Under the pieces are notes generated by a model that was not told where the DNA came from, made no database searches, and saw nothing but the letters and a program-made list of their open reading frames with translations. From the NCBI GenBank assembly GCA_006538405.1, contig BJKQ01000007.1:1054001-1118000 (forward strand): a stretch of DNA of 64,000 nt, given 5' to 3'. How positions within the stretch are numbered: the first letter of the stretch is position 1; the number at the start of each line of letters is the position of its first letter. This document shows positions 1 through 10,626 of the stretch, piece by piece. The position numbers and the translations under genes are program-made. The DNA comes from Hansfordia pulvinata (Eukaryota > Ascomycota > Sordariomycetes > Xylariales).

Positions 1-399
1 TGTGAAGTTGCCGTCGACTGAGAATACCGAGTCGAGGACGAACTTCTGAGAAGGGCATCGCATGGGACTATGGCACGTCTCAAGGCTCTGTCAATACGGG
101 CCCGGGAGAGGGACCCGGAGTCTCGGCGGTCATGGCGGGCGACAGAGACTGTACGACGAGAAAGTAAACTTCATTCGTTGAATATTCCCAATTTTTATAT
201 TTACAAGGATCGAGATTCATCCCTATTACATTTACTCAGCATCTTAGGTACTTTGTGTTATTGATTGGCTTTGTGCCATCTTGAAGCATCGCCATATTCC
301 TCGTTCCCTGACTTCATTTGACTGCGCTGTCTAGGTAGGCACCTCTGTTCCTCTGCCCCTTTTGCCCGCCCTCTCGTCTCTCCCTCCTCCCGTTTCCCC
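1..399. other. Intergenic stretch at window start
   Basis: I see no convincing gene here. The stretch holds the 3' flank of the minus-strand DUF1264 gene that ends at 400. The small open frames on both strands have no recognisable domain. A local A/T-rich patch near 175-245 may belong to the 3' untranslated or termination region of that gene, which is an inference. Confidence 0.5.
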
Positions 400-1337
400 T
401 TACCGGGCCCCCTTCCACACCGCATCAGCATCCTCGTGCACCTCGGGCTCAGCAATGTGCGCGCGCAACTCGCGCTTGCGGGCGGCGTCTACGCCGAGCC
501 GGCGGTCGCGCTCGGCCCACGCGCCGTCGCTGCCGCCGCCGCGCGGCCCACCGCGCAGGCCTTCCGGCATGTCCCCGGCGCCCGCGAAGCTGGTCATGAG
601 GCGCGGGGGGCCCATGGGGACAGCGTCGCCGCGCTCCGGCTGCCACATGTGGTACGTCTTGCCGTACAGCTCGACGACGTGCTCCATCTCGCGCGTCTCG
701 GCGGCCTCCCAGGCGGCGGCCGCCGCGGCGGACAGGGGGTTCCCTGTCGTCGTCTTGGAAGAGACTTGCCCTCCGCCAGGCGGCATCACCAGCATGCCCG
801 ACTTGACCTCGTACACGTGCGAGTGCCACAGGGCGCGCTCGTCGGCGGGCAGGGTGGCGAACAGGCGCGGCGTGATCATGTACTCGACCCCGAGCAGCCG
901 CGCCGAGGGCTCGGAGCTGTCATAGAGCAGACACTGGCGGACGTCTGCGACATGGAGAGCGTGTCAGGCGGGACTGGAGAGAAAAACAAAGTACAGCTTC
1001 GGTCTTCTGAATCACGGGGTGAGAGAGACACTTGGCATACCGTTGGACACGTGCGCGCAGTAGTGGTTGGTCTCGACGAAGCGCGTGGGGTCGTCGGCGT
1101 AGGCGTGGTAGGCGTTGAGGTGAGCGCAGACGTGCTTGAGAGGCTTGAAGTCCTGCGGCGAGGGCCAGCGGTTCGTCAGTCGGCCATGTGCGTGTGCAGT
1201 GGACGGGAGCGAGCGAATCGAAGGCTGAGTCGCTCGTCACTTACTTGCACCAGAGAGGCCCCCGTCTCGAGTATCTTGTCCTCTGTCGTCGGCGGCCCGC
1301 CGGGCAGGGGCGGGGCCGAATCGCTGGCTTCGGTCAT
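400..1337 (-). CDS. Oil-body-associated protein-like (DUF1264/OBAP family)
   Basis: Three exons: 1337-1245, 1152-1041 and 944-400, joined by introns with GTAAGT and GTATGC donors and CAG acceptors. They give a 249-residue protein, the usual length for the family. The family signature is clear: [12 protein letters not shown] in exon 2, CAHVSNG across the second junction, then [17 protein letters not shown] at about residues 107-123 and a GPPRLMTSF block. DUF1264 proteins include plant OBAPs that associate with lipid bodies; their biochemical role in fungi is not established, so a lipid-droplet role is inference. An Ala-rich insertion ([12 protein letters not shown]) and a Gly/Arg-rich loop are the only unusual parts. 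The ATG at 1335-1337 is the only one that keeps all three exons in phase. No frame break. Confidence 0.85.
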
Positions 1338-2168
1338 GCTGTGGCGGTTCGATAGCAGATGAAGCCCTTGTTGTCGATGACCAGGCAGGTTGGGTACCTG
1401 GCAAGACTTGCGGTACTGGATGCTGGAGATGAGGGCAGCGACGCGAATGCCCTTCGGCTATTCGGGCTGGACCACGAGTGAAAACTGCGTCCTCTCCCGT
1501 CATGTTCCCTCTCGGTTCGACACCCGTCAAAGCTGTCTGATGTCATGATTGCCGGGCCACGACGCGGGGCAGTGCCTACCTCCAGCCCAATCCGGAGCAA
1601 AATGCCCTGCCCTGTTCTACTCGACATCCATCATCCACCCGTCCAACAGACCGGGGGCAGGTGCGCTGCTGCAATCGAACGTGTGTAGCGTTCAATTCCC
1701 GTCTTTTCAAGGCTGTCTCAATGGGCGTCGTGTCACATCAATTTAAACTCGGTTTGACGAAACACGTGCATGCATCACATCGATACATGCATACCGGGTT
1801 CTTCAATATCGCCGATGACCGTCTGTTTGATAGTACTTACTCTCACTGCGGCAGTCGATCGACCCTGGCAGAGCACACGCACTTTGATCTGCTTCAATGT
1901 TCACTTCACCACTACATGTACCTACCTACCTTCAGTACGCGAGGCGACACCACGGGTGCCGGTCAGAGGTATGTAGGTGAACAATGAAAAGCTAACATAG
2001 TACCCGGATAAGCAAATCGGCCATGAAATTGTAATCAGGTAGATCCATTGCTCAGAGGTTGGAACCTGAATTGAGGTAAGAGGCACGTGCGATGCTACCT
2101 ATGCAGTGTAGGTCGGGTTCGAAGTGGCAGGTTTCGGGCGTTCGCTCTACACGACCACCAAGCCGTGC
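1338..2168. other. Intergenic region between DUF1264 and AT-hook genes
   Basis: Probably the promoter of the DUF1264 gene and the 3' flank of the AT-hook gene. No gene is supported. It contains a TACCTACCT motif near 1920 of the type that recurs in most intergenic spaces of this window. Confidence 0.5.
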
Positions 2169-2843
2169 TCACTGCTCACTCGAACTTGTTGCCATCGCGA
2201 TCCTCTGCTGGCACGACTCATCCCACGCGTCCAGGAACGCCCTGGTACTGTCGTCCACAAACAGCTGCACCGTCGACTCCCCGAGCCCACCGACCACCGC
2301 CGCCGACGATGACGAAGGCGGAAGCGATGACTGCCCTTGCTGATGCTGCTGCCCCGGCGGGCCCTCGTAAGGAACCGCCCCCATCACCGATCTGGCGAGC
2401 CGCTTCATCAGCCCCGGGTAATCGCCTGGCTGCACGTCGCGCACCAGGAGCAGGACGTGGTTGCCCACCACATGGGGCGGCTGTGGCTGCTGCTGAGAAT
2501 CCGCATGTGTCTGCGTCTGCGTCTGCGTCCGCTGAGGCTGAGGCTCAGCAGAGGTGTCGAGGCCTGGAGCCCCTTTCCCCTCATCGCCAGCTGAGAAGCG
2601 GGTGCGCTTCCCTCTCCCAGGTCCGTCTGCCTGTTTCCCTCCTCCTTCTGTATTCTCCTGTGCGGGTCTGCCCCTCTTCCGCGGTACGCGGTCCTGTTTC
2701 CGCGTGACGGCGGCAGTGGCGGCGGCGGCGGCGGCGGCGGCGCGCTTCGTGCCTGCCCTCGTCTTCGCCTCGGCCGCACGCTCACTCTGCGAGCCGCGCG
2801 TGGCGGGCGCCTTTTCGCTTGTCGTCCGCGCCGGCGGTGCCAT
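2169..2843 (-). CDS. AT-hook, low-complexity hypothetical protein
   Basis: A single uninterrupted frame of 224 codons. The N-terminal half is strongly basic and Ala-rich: a poly-Ala run at about residues 35-42 is encoded by a GGC/GCC triplet repeat, and RKRGRP at residues 55-60 is a typical AT-hook core that binds the minor groove of A/T-rich DNA. A Gln/Thr-rich linker follows (about 103-122). The C-terminal part has a less biased, conserved-looking segment (NHVLLLVRDVQPGDYPGLMK at about 128-147, and STVQLFVDDSTRAFLDAWDE near 190-209), which I do not recognise. Nuclear DNA- or chromatin-binding is inferred only from the AT-hook. Low-complexity G/C-rich DNA opens long frames by chance, so the gene is likely but not certain. 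Confidence 0.55.
   Translation of the reverse strand: MAPPARTTSEKAPATRGSQSERAAEAKTRAGTKRAAAAAAAATAAVTRKQDRVPRKRGRPAQENTEGGGKQADGPGRGKRTRFSAGDEGKGAPGLDTSAEPQPQRTQTQTQTHADSQQQPQPPHVVGNHVLLLVRDVQPGDYPGLMKRLARSVMGAVPYEGPPGQQHQQGQSSLPPSSSSAAVVGGLGESTVQLFVDDSTRAFLDAWDESCQQRIAMATSSSEQ
2718..2742. repeat. GGC trinucleotide repeat
   Basis: About eight tandem GGC units inside the AT-hook gene, encoding its poly-Ala run on the minus strand. Confidence 0.8.
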
Positions 2844-3857
2844 CGGGAGACGTGGTCCTCTGCGGGCTTGTTTTCGCGCTGCGGCCGTCGTCGATTGTTC
2901 TGTAGTCCGTGGGTCTGGCTTGAGGTTTTCGAAGTGCAGTGTAAAATTACGGCGAGAGAATTTTGACTAGACAGAGACGATGTCGTCATGTGCTTTGCGT
3001 GTCTGAGCCCGGATCTGTTGACTTGTCCATGAGGATTCCTGACGTCCGAGGAGATGGGCAGAAATGAACAATACGAGCGGGGGGCGGAGGGCCCGGGTTT
3101 TGTAGTCACGATTCCTGGCAAGATGCAAGGGATTCGAGATACGTCAATGGCTTGCGAAACTGGAAAAATGGCGGAAAAGATAAAGAAAATGCCCTCTGCT
3201 CCCGTCTCCCACGCTCCGCTTTCAAAAGCACCATCGTCACCACATCTGACAGGTTTCTTTGTCTATCGGCGTGGCATGAGTTTCGCGACAAAGGAGGGGC
3301 GTTTGAGTCCTGAACACCGCACCACTCCTTTCTTCAGTAATCGCACGTGGCGGTGCATTGGCGTGTGGTCCTTGACCAATTAATGATTGATGCTTAGCTC
3401 GCGTCGCGTCGCCATTTGGAGAACCATCAGAAGCCCACTATACGAGCATGATATATGAGGCGATTGATTGGACAACTATCTATACATTGAAGCGCGCTGT
3501 CTCAATTGGATACTGCTAACTTCCGTTGCTTGTGCTAGAAGTGTTAAATGAAGACGCTGGTATTTAACATGTTGCAGAGAAGCAAAACCCTCATCAAGCC
3601 CGATTTGCGCGAACGAGGATGGCCAACTCGACGTACCACAGGATCCGATACCCTTCCAGAATTTTTCCGTGCCACCAAAACGCCTGGCAATGACGTACGA
3701 TTCCGTCTTTATGGTATGACTCAAGTTATCCCTCGAGGGGCTGTCTTAGCGACATTGGCCCCTTGTCCCCTTGCGCGTGAAAACTGCAGTATGATCATGA
3801 CAGTGGTTAAAGTGCTAATTAGAGAGCACTGGGACTCCTGCTGACTCGCCGAACCCA
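2844..3857. other. Intergenic region upstream of AT-hook gene
   Basis: Lies between the start of the AT-hook gene and the stop of mkt1, both on the minus strand. It is less G/C-rich than the neighbouring genes. I see no gene, RNA or repeat that can be supported. Confidence 0.5.
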
Positions 3858-6640
3858 TCATCTTCGAATCTTCAGGTATTCAGCAGCCTTGTCCCAAGAA
3901 ACCTTGTCTGCGGCTGAAATATCCGGGACGGTCTTTACGCCAGCGTGAAGAGCATCAAAGAACTCGAAAGAAACCTGGAGGTCCTCAAAGAAATGGGTGG
4001 CAAATGGCACAAATTTGCCAGGAAAGTCGGTCTTCTTCGCCTGTTTCTGTTCTGCCGTGTCTTTGGGGCTGATATCATCCAAGAGGGTCTTGACGGCAAT
4101 GCCAAGGGCAACATCCGAGTCCATGAGGAAGGGAAGCCTGAAGTGGTCAGCAATCATTCGTTCGTGTCAATATTGGACTAACGGGGCCCACCTTTGGCTG
4201 ATCTCCAGGTTGTCGTCTCTTTCCCTTTTGCTTTGCGCGAAGAGGAAGTTGGATCCCAGGATACCTTCAATGAGATCCCTGTCGGCTTCGCGAATTGCAG
4301 AACTGAGCGATCGGAAATTCAGGAAGTTCTTGCTCAACGGACCAGTGTAGCCATTGGCTTGATGGCGAAGCTTCAGCAGAATAGCACATCTGCTAATCAG
4401 GAGCAAGCTAGCTTTGTCGTCCTCAGACCCATTCATCGGCAGGCCATTAAGCTCTGGATGCTGGTTGCGAATATTCAAGAGGTCGTGGCGAAGGAGCTCG
4501 TAGGCCAGAAGTGCCGCTTCGAACAGGCCGGTGACACCACTGTGCTTTTCGGCAGTGGACTGCAGCTGCTCAAGGGTAATCGCCAAAGCCGAGCCCCATG
4601 GTGTCAACAGGTGCTTGTCGTCGACGTAGCCGCGAAGATGCAAGAACCGCCACAGAGTCAGAGTACAGATCATGTCTGCCGAGTCAACGTTCCGGGCTCT
4701 GGTAGGGACGATAGTTTTTTGCGCGAATTCCTGGTTCTTCAACGCTGTCACTGCGAAGAGGAGGGATCCAGGCTTCGCCTTGGGGAAGAACTCCTTGACA
4801 GTAGCCTCGTTGGCGTCCCAGCTGTGTGATTTTGCCAATGCGATGTTCTCGCTGGTGTGGTGCTCGATCTTGTGAGAGTACTTGTCATCGTACCAGACTT
4901 TGACGACGATAGGGCGATACTGGATGCCCCTAGTAAGACGGGCCACCATCAGGCCTATCGTCGCCTCCCTCAGGGGCATTAACTTGGCCGTGACCAGCTG
5001 CCGATATTCCTCTGATTGCACACCGTCCAACGACGGGAACACGGTGATCTGTCCGTAAGTGATCCAGGTGAGGATACGAGCACTGATGAGCCCAGTGTTC
5101 AGGTAGTGCAGAGCCTCCGGAGGCAACTGGTACCCCAAATACATCCAGTTGTCGCCAGTGAGAGTGTCGTAGCCATGAACACGAATTTCGCCACTCTCTG
5201 CAATGAAGATGAAGTGTTCAATAGCCATGCGAGCCTTCCGGTATTTCTGCAACCATTCGGGGTCCTTTCTCCGTAAGACATCGTCAAACGAGGCGCAGGC
5301 AGTAGCAACGGTCTTATCCGAGGTGCGCAACATGTTGACGGCATCCTGCACGGTGGGTTTGGGGCGTGGGGTGATGGAGCTGTCTTGCAAGGGGGGAAAG
5401 GTTGGGAGGAATGAGGTACCCGTCATGAGAAGAGCGTCCGTGAAGGTGGATTCGGCGACGCCCAGGGTTTTGATGACACTCTTCTTCGACAATGCCGTAA
5501 ACTTGCCCGCATCCCAGTCGATGAACCGGATCACCCAGTCCTTGATGGGATAGAGCAGAAGCTCCTGAGAGCCCATCACTGCAGCACACTGTTCCGACTC
5601 AGCCATATCAAAGTACGTCATCTGAAATGGATTAGCCAACGCGACGAAGGCGGCGTGCGCGCAGGGTTCGAAGGTAATACCTGGGCTGAAGCATTCATGG
5701 GAGGCACTAGAAAGTGGAGGCCTCGCTTCTTCAAAATACCCTGGAGGAGGGGAAACAGGTTGTTGATATGGTAAGCACCTGGTGACCATGAGCATGAGTA
5801 ATTCTGGAGGAGGAAACAATATTTGGTGCGGGAGATGCATGAGGGGGCTTGAATGGTACCTCTGTGTGCGCCGAAGGTATTTACGGCTTCGTTGGCCTGG
5901 CTTTGGAAGTAGAGAGACCAAGCTTCATCGGTGCCGGCAATGGCCCGTTTGGCACGCTGCACAAAAGCATCATCCTGACCAACGACCGACTGTCCGTCGA
6001 AAATGAAGAAGGGAACCGTCTTGTTCTCATTCCAGCGGTCCAGATCGGCCTCAATGTGGGTCTGGATGCCTGTCAAGCCACCCAGCGCAGGCAAGAGAGG
6101 CTCATTGTAGGGGGCTGTATCAAGAAAGAGTTGCAGATAGTAGGCGGCGTCGACAGCAATAGCGCAGTCTTCGATTTGACTGAGCTCAGCGTGCCTAGGA
6201 GAGGAAAGTTAGCGAAGACCGGATGATTTAGCGGGGATTGAAAGCTTACTGGACCTGCTCATTGAGCCACAAATCCTCGGCTGGTGCTATTGACCTGGTC
6301 AGTGATGAAGTACTTGAGAATTGCCCAGCGGTGACGAGTTTGGGGCGCCTTGGCAGTCAAGCAAGCAGAGCTGGCGCGCGAGCCATTGGTGACTGGCGAG
6401 GACAGTACACCGTGCTGAGAAGCGACCCTCTGTGCCGACGTGATCCCACATTCGACCACAGTCAGATGGGTGCTGCGGTGTGTGATATATTGCAGACACT
6501 TGCTTGCTGGTGCCACAGCTGGCAATGTCGGGTGTGTTTATGGAGTGGCTGGTGTGTGGACTGGAGGGCGGGGGAGCGGTCGGGACCCAAGGCCAGTGGG
6601 GTTGGCGAGATGAAGCGAGGGGCGAGAACTCACTGGGCAT
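3858..6640 (-). CDS. mkt1: Mkt1-type post-transcriptional regulator (XPG/PIN-like)
   Basis: Six exons: 6640-6634, 6286-6250, 6194-5860, 5778-5681, 5621-4192 and 4137-3858. All phases fit and give 728 residues. The N-terminus reads MPTPAEDLWLNEQVQ, then IEDCAIAVDAAYYLQLFLD, the Asp-containing start of the XPG-N/PIN-like fold. LPALGGLTGIQTHIE, FFIFDGQSVVGQD, GILKKRGLHFLVPP and LLMTGTSFLPTFPPLQD match fungal Mkt1 homologues. In yeast Mkt1 works with Pbp1 on mRNA translation and stability, including HO and mitochondrial transcripts; the same role here is inferred. The first exon is only seven bases (ATGCCCA) and is followed by a 347-nt intron, which makes the start easy to miss. No frame break. 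Confidence 0.9.
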
Positions 6641-8507
6641 GGCTTCCGTGAGGTTCGGCCACAAGCCAAAAGGCAGGCGGGGATTATCTTGTTGGCGTTG
6701 CTGTGAGGGTGGTGGTCGCGGGGCGTTTGACGATGGAGGGGTTGGAGAGCCTCTGGGACCTGGCGACAGAATCTGATGGCGCTGCGATGCGGTCGATGAT
6801 TGGGAAAAGAGGGTTTCGAAGGACTCGGACGAGTCGGGAGACGGGCGGTGCAGCTTCCAGGCTGCACGTGTGTCGCGGGTCGAGTGGGAGGGTTGGAGGG
6901 TGAGGGTAAGGTTGGGATGCAAGGTGCAAGTCTACGATGGGCGTGCGTGGCGGTCGATGGCAAGCTGCGCAGCCGCGTGCGAGTACTCGTACGTGTTGCT
7001 TGGTGGTGCAGTGGTGGGTGAGCAGTGGGGTACCTGGGAACCTTAGCCGGCTCGGATGTATCTTAGGTACGAACACAGGAGACAGGTCAGGTACGAGTAC
7101 AGGGGCAGAACCTCCAGCTGTAGTTCCCGAGCCAGGTACAGGCCTTCTTTATGATGCAGCAGCTGCAGCTTGAGCCGCGAGAGGAGCACAACCAGGCTCG
7201 TTCTCCAGTCAAGGGAAATGTTCTTTCTACTTTTGCAGCAGTGCACTCCCAGCGCGGTGGTGGGTGGAATTGTGGCATCAACACAGGAGGTACGAGACTC
7301 CGTACGCGTAGGTAAAGGAGACGACGGGAGACCCTGAGAAGCGGACTTGCTAGAATGGGGTTAGTGCTCGTCCGGTGCCCCGGAGCCTAAGACGTTAGAT
7401 AAGGTATCTAGGTACCACCAGATATCCCGTCTCTTCAGCTAACTCGAGTCCATAATCTTAGATACCGTAGGTACTCACAGCTCATTTATGTAGAACCTAT
7501 GCCGGGTCTCTTGGTAGGAACTCGTACGATAGACGGGATACCTACACATTGTTGGTTCAATCTCGACCTTGTCATTAAGTCGCCGCGGACGAGTTCCAGA
7601 TGAAAACCTGTGTACTTACCTACCTACTGTACGTAGCCCGCGCAACATATGTATAAAGCTGACGCGTGCGTGGCCGAGGGAAGGTGGGGTGATTGTGACG
7701 AGGGGGATAGCTCTGAGGTTGTCCTGGAGGTCATTTCAATGCTAGGTACCTGGTAGGGAGCCAAGGCTGTATTTGGTCGCTTCCCCCCTTTTACCCGCGC
7801 AACACCCATACCTGATCTTCGAGCGTTTCTGTTTCAATGCACTACCACAGTCTCTTCAAATATGTTGTATTCGACATTCATCAGATGTCGAGTAACAATG
7901 AGCGATTGCAGACGATATGCAATACGGGTCTGCCCGCGATTTGTCTCGTCCGTAATACCCGTACGAGTACATGGTAGTCGGAAAGGCGGGGCTGGCCCAA
8001 CACTCCAGGCACACCCAACGCAATCAGGGTCTCCAGCTCTGAGCGAGGCGCCTCCCGACCTAAGTTAAGGTACCTACTACCCACTCGTACCTGTGCATCA
8101 ATGGACGTCGCGTGTGCCCCCGACTGAATCTGACCACCAAGAAGTCAATTGACAATTCTTGCGAATTGATCGAATTCTATCCAGTCCGATGTCGCTAAGC
8201 TTCTCATTGAAGCAGATCCATTCATACATGTATCATGCGCTTCAGTGTTGCAATGCCTCAATCGGTGCCATTGATATGTTACATGTATGTCAGTGGCGGC
8301 CGGCCCCGATTTTGTCATCAGACGAGCAGGACACAGCCTGGACAGTGGGCGAGGTCCAACACGAATGTAGTGCGCAGCAAGGTTTAGCCCCGGTCCGGGT
8401 AGGTACCTATTGAAGAGTGTACGTACAGCCAACGACTCTTCCGTCATTCACCCCCTCGCCCGATCAAACCATCCATCACCACCTATTTCCCCTCGCCAGC
8501 AGCGATC
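6641..8507. other. Divergent intergenic region, mkt1 / dioxygenase
   Basis: Shared upstream region of two divergent genes. No coding region is supported. It is crowded with GTACCTA/TAGGTAC and GTACGAGT motifs, for example near 7075, 7095, 7405, 7470, 7615-7640, 7742, 8065-8090 and 8400. Confidence 0.55.
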
Positions 8508-9865
8508 ATGGCGGAACGCGTCTCCATTCCCGTCGTCGACATATATGCTCACGGTGCTGATCGCCACGCGATAGCCCGTACGCTTGTTGACGCCGCGGCC
8601 GACTGCGGCTTTGTGTACATCAAAAACACAGGCCACGCGATAGCACCGCAGAAGATCCAGCAAGCCTTTGACACTGTGAGTTTATCAGTGGCATGTTGTT
8701 GGAGCCAGATAATGGACCCGTAGCCCTGGAAGAAAGACCAATACCCGAGAGCCAGCTGCGCAACCACCACAGGTTTTGCTGTCGAGTCGCAAAGCTGATA
8801 CATGTCGCTTTTACCACTCCAGTCACGCGCCCTGTTCGCGTCGCCATTGGAAGACAAGCAGAAGTGCCGCATTAGAAAGAATAACCATGGCTGGGCCGGC
8901 ATGCATGCAGAAGCGTTGGACCCCAGCTCGCAAAGGGTGTGTAAGAACCGTCGAGACGCCCTCTCCTCATCGTTGACCCGCAACTAAAGCGTAGCAACAC
9001 AGGTAGGAGACTTCAAGGAGTGAGCAGAACCAATCCTCCGCTTGCGAATGGAATACACGCTGATACACCGTAGAGCATTCAACTTTGGACCTTTCGCCCA
9101 AGAAAAAGCCACCCAGCCGATCCCGCCCTCCGTAGAGTCTCGCCAGGCCCAACTTGCAGAGTTCCGAGCTTCCTGCAACAACCTCTGCCGTGAGATCCTT
9201 CACCTATTCGGCATTGGGCTGGAGGTACGAGGCAGCCCCCCTGTTTCCAGAGAAGGAGGGCTCGCAGCTAACCAAAGCCAGGTCGATCCACCGGACTTCT
9301 TCACAAAGGCGCACGCACGGGATGAGTTGTCCAAGTCCATCTTGCGGTTCTTGTATTATCCTCCGCCGGGCACCACCCCTGACGCACAAAGCGGCGATGT
9401 CCGAGCGGGGGCGCACTCGGATTACGGCTCTGTGACCTTGCTTTTCCGCCTCAGGGGCCAGGCGGGACTGGAGATATCAACGCCCTCGGGGCGTGGGTTC
9501 CGGTGCCCGTCTGCCCCCCCGGGACTGAAGATGACCCCTCGCCGCCCATTCTCGTCAACATTGGCGACTTGCTCTCGTACTGGACCAATGGCCTCCTCCG
9601 CAGCACTGTGCACAGGGTCGCCTTTGAGGGCAGCCCAGTCGAAGGCGAGTCGAGCGCCGACCCGCGATACTCGATCGCTTTCTTCTGCCACCCGGCAGAC
9701 GAGACGCCGCTGGGGATGGTCCCCAGCGAGCGAGTCAAGAATTTCCAAGGAGGGCTGGCCGACGCGAAACAAGGAAACCCGTATGCAGAGCGCAGAGTTC
9801 TGAACGCCGAGGAGCACCTTCAGATGCGCCTTGCAGCTGCGTATGCGTCCATCGAGAGAGACTAG
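8508..9865 (+). CDS. Isopenicillin-N-synthase-like 2OG-Fe(II) dioxygenase (one frame break)
   Basis: Exons 8508-8675, 8823-8936, 9003-9019 (a 17-nt microexon), 9074-9224 and 9282-9865. The N-terminus VSIPVVDI...DCGFVYIKNTGH is the DIOX_N half of non-haem dioxygenases. Iron ligands are visible: H195 and D197 in AHSDYGS, and H261 in STVHRVAF; R279-x-S281 in RYSIAFF binds 2-oxoglutarate. Such enzymes couple 2OG decarboxylation to substrate oxidation; the substrate cannot be predicted. The frame breaks within the G run 9488-9491: one extra G restores LEISTPSGAWVPVPVCPPGT and a 344-residue protein. Codons on both sides stay family-like to the stop, so an assembly error is likelier than a pseudogene. 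No tailoring genes surround it. Confidence 0.82.
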
Positions 9866-10626
9866 GGCATTCGGTGCTAGCAACAGACCTGGCGAGCCGG
9901 CACGGCAACGGCAGAGACCTGATCCTGGCCACAGGCCGCAGAGGGGGAGATACGAGCACAATGCATCGGGGAGAACATCGAATTTCACAGTGGAGTCCGG
10001 CGGGCCAGCCACTGTGCCGGGGCTGAATGCCTCCCAAGTCCGTCCACGGCTGCCAGTGCAGAGCAGAGCAGAGCAGTGCAGTGCAGTGCAGAAGAGGGCG
10101 AACTGGTGTACCTGCTGCGCCGGACGGATGTACGAGTACCTCAGGTAATAAAGGGCAGACACGCAGACCGCTGCTGGGGATTCCCGATGTTTGCCGGTGG
10201 TGTTGCGTCACCAGAGTTGGCGTCAACGGCACTCCCGCTTCCCCGCAAAAGCGATCCTGGCACGCCTGGCCCCCATCAACTCCGCAATTCGGGCCCATCC
10301 GACGACAGACTCCCAATAAAATCAAGTACCACCTACGGACAACCTACCTCCGTGCGTGCCTACACTACCACGACTACCTCCCTTCCCAATCAGACCTACC
10401 AATCTCACTCGCAGTATGCCCTAGTAGAGACCCGGCTCGACTCATCCGACTGCCGACTGCTTCGCGAGCCGAATCGTCCACCGCCCAGGGGTTACGCGGC
10501 TCGACGTGCCAATTGCCCACTTTCCGGATTTCCCCAACGTCCTGTAACCCATTTGATGCAGTCTGCTCTCCTCCGTACCTTAGCTACGCACGACGACATT
10601 GGATTCGGCGCGAGCACAGCGCGAGC
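9866..10626. other. Intergenic region upstream of acetoacetyl-CoA synthetase
   Basis: The 3' flank of the dioxygenase and the probable promoter of the synthetase gene. Holds a GCAGA/GCAGT short tandem array (about 10054-10092) and a GTACGAGTACCTCAGGTA motif near 10128. The open frames across it do not resemble proteins. Confidence 0.5.
10054..10092. repeat. Short tandem array of GCAGA/GCAGT units
   Basis: About seven consecutive five-base units, first GCAGA then GCAGT, between the dioxygenase and synthetase genes. Confidence 0.7.

Noticed and set aside
9074..9803. Continuous frame through the intron 9225-9281 of the dioxygenase
   Set aside because: The intron has consensus ends and splicing yields the family junction GIGLEVDPPDFF; the unspliced residues have no counterpart in the family.
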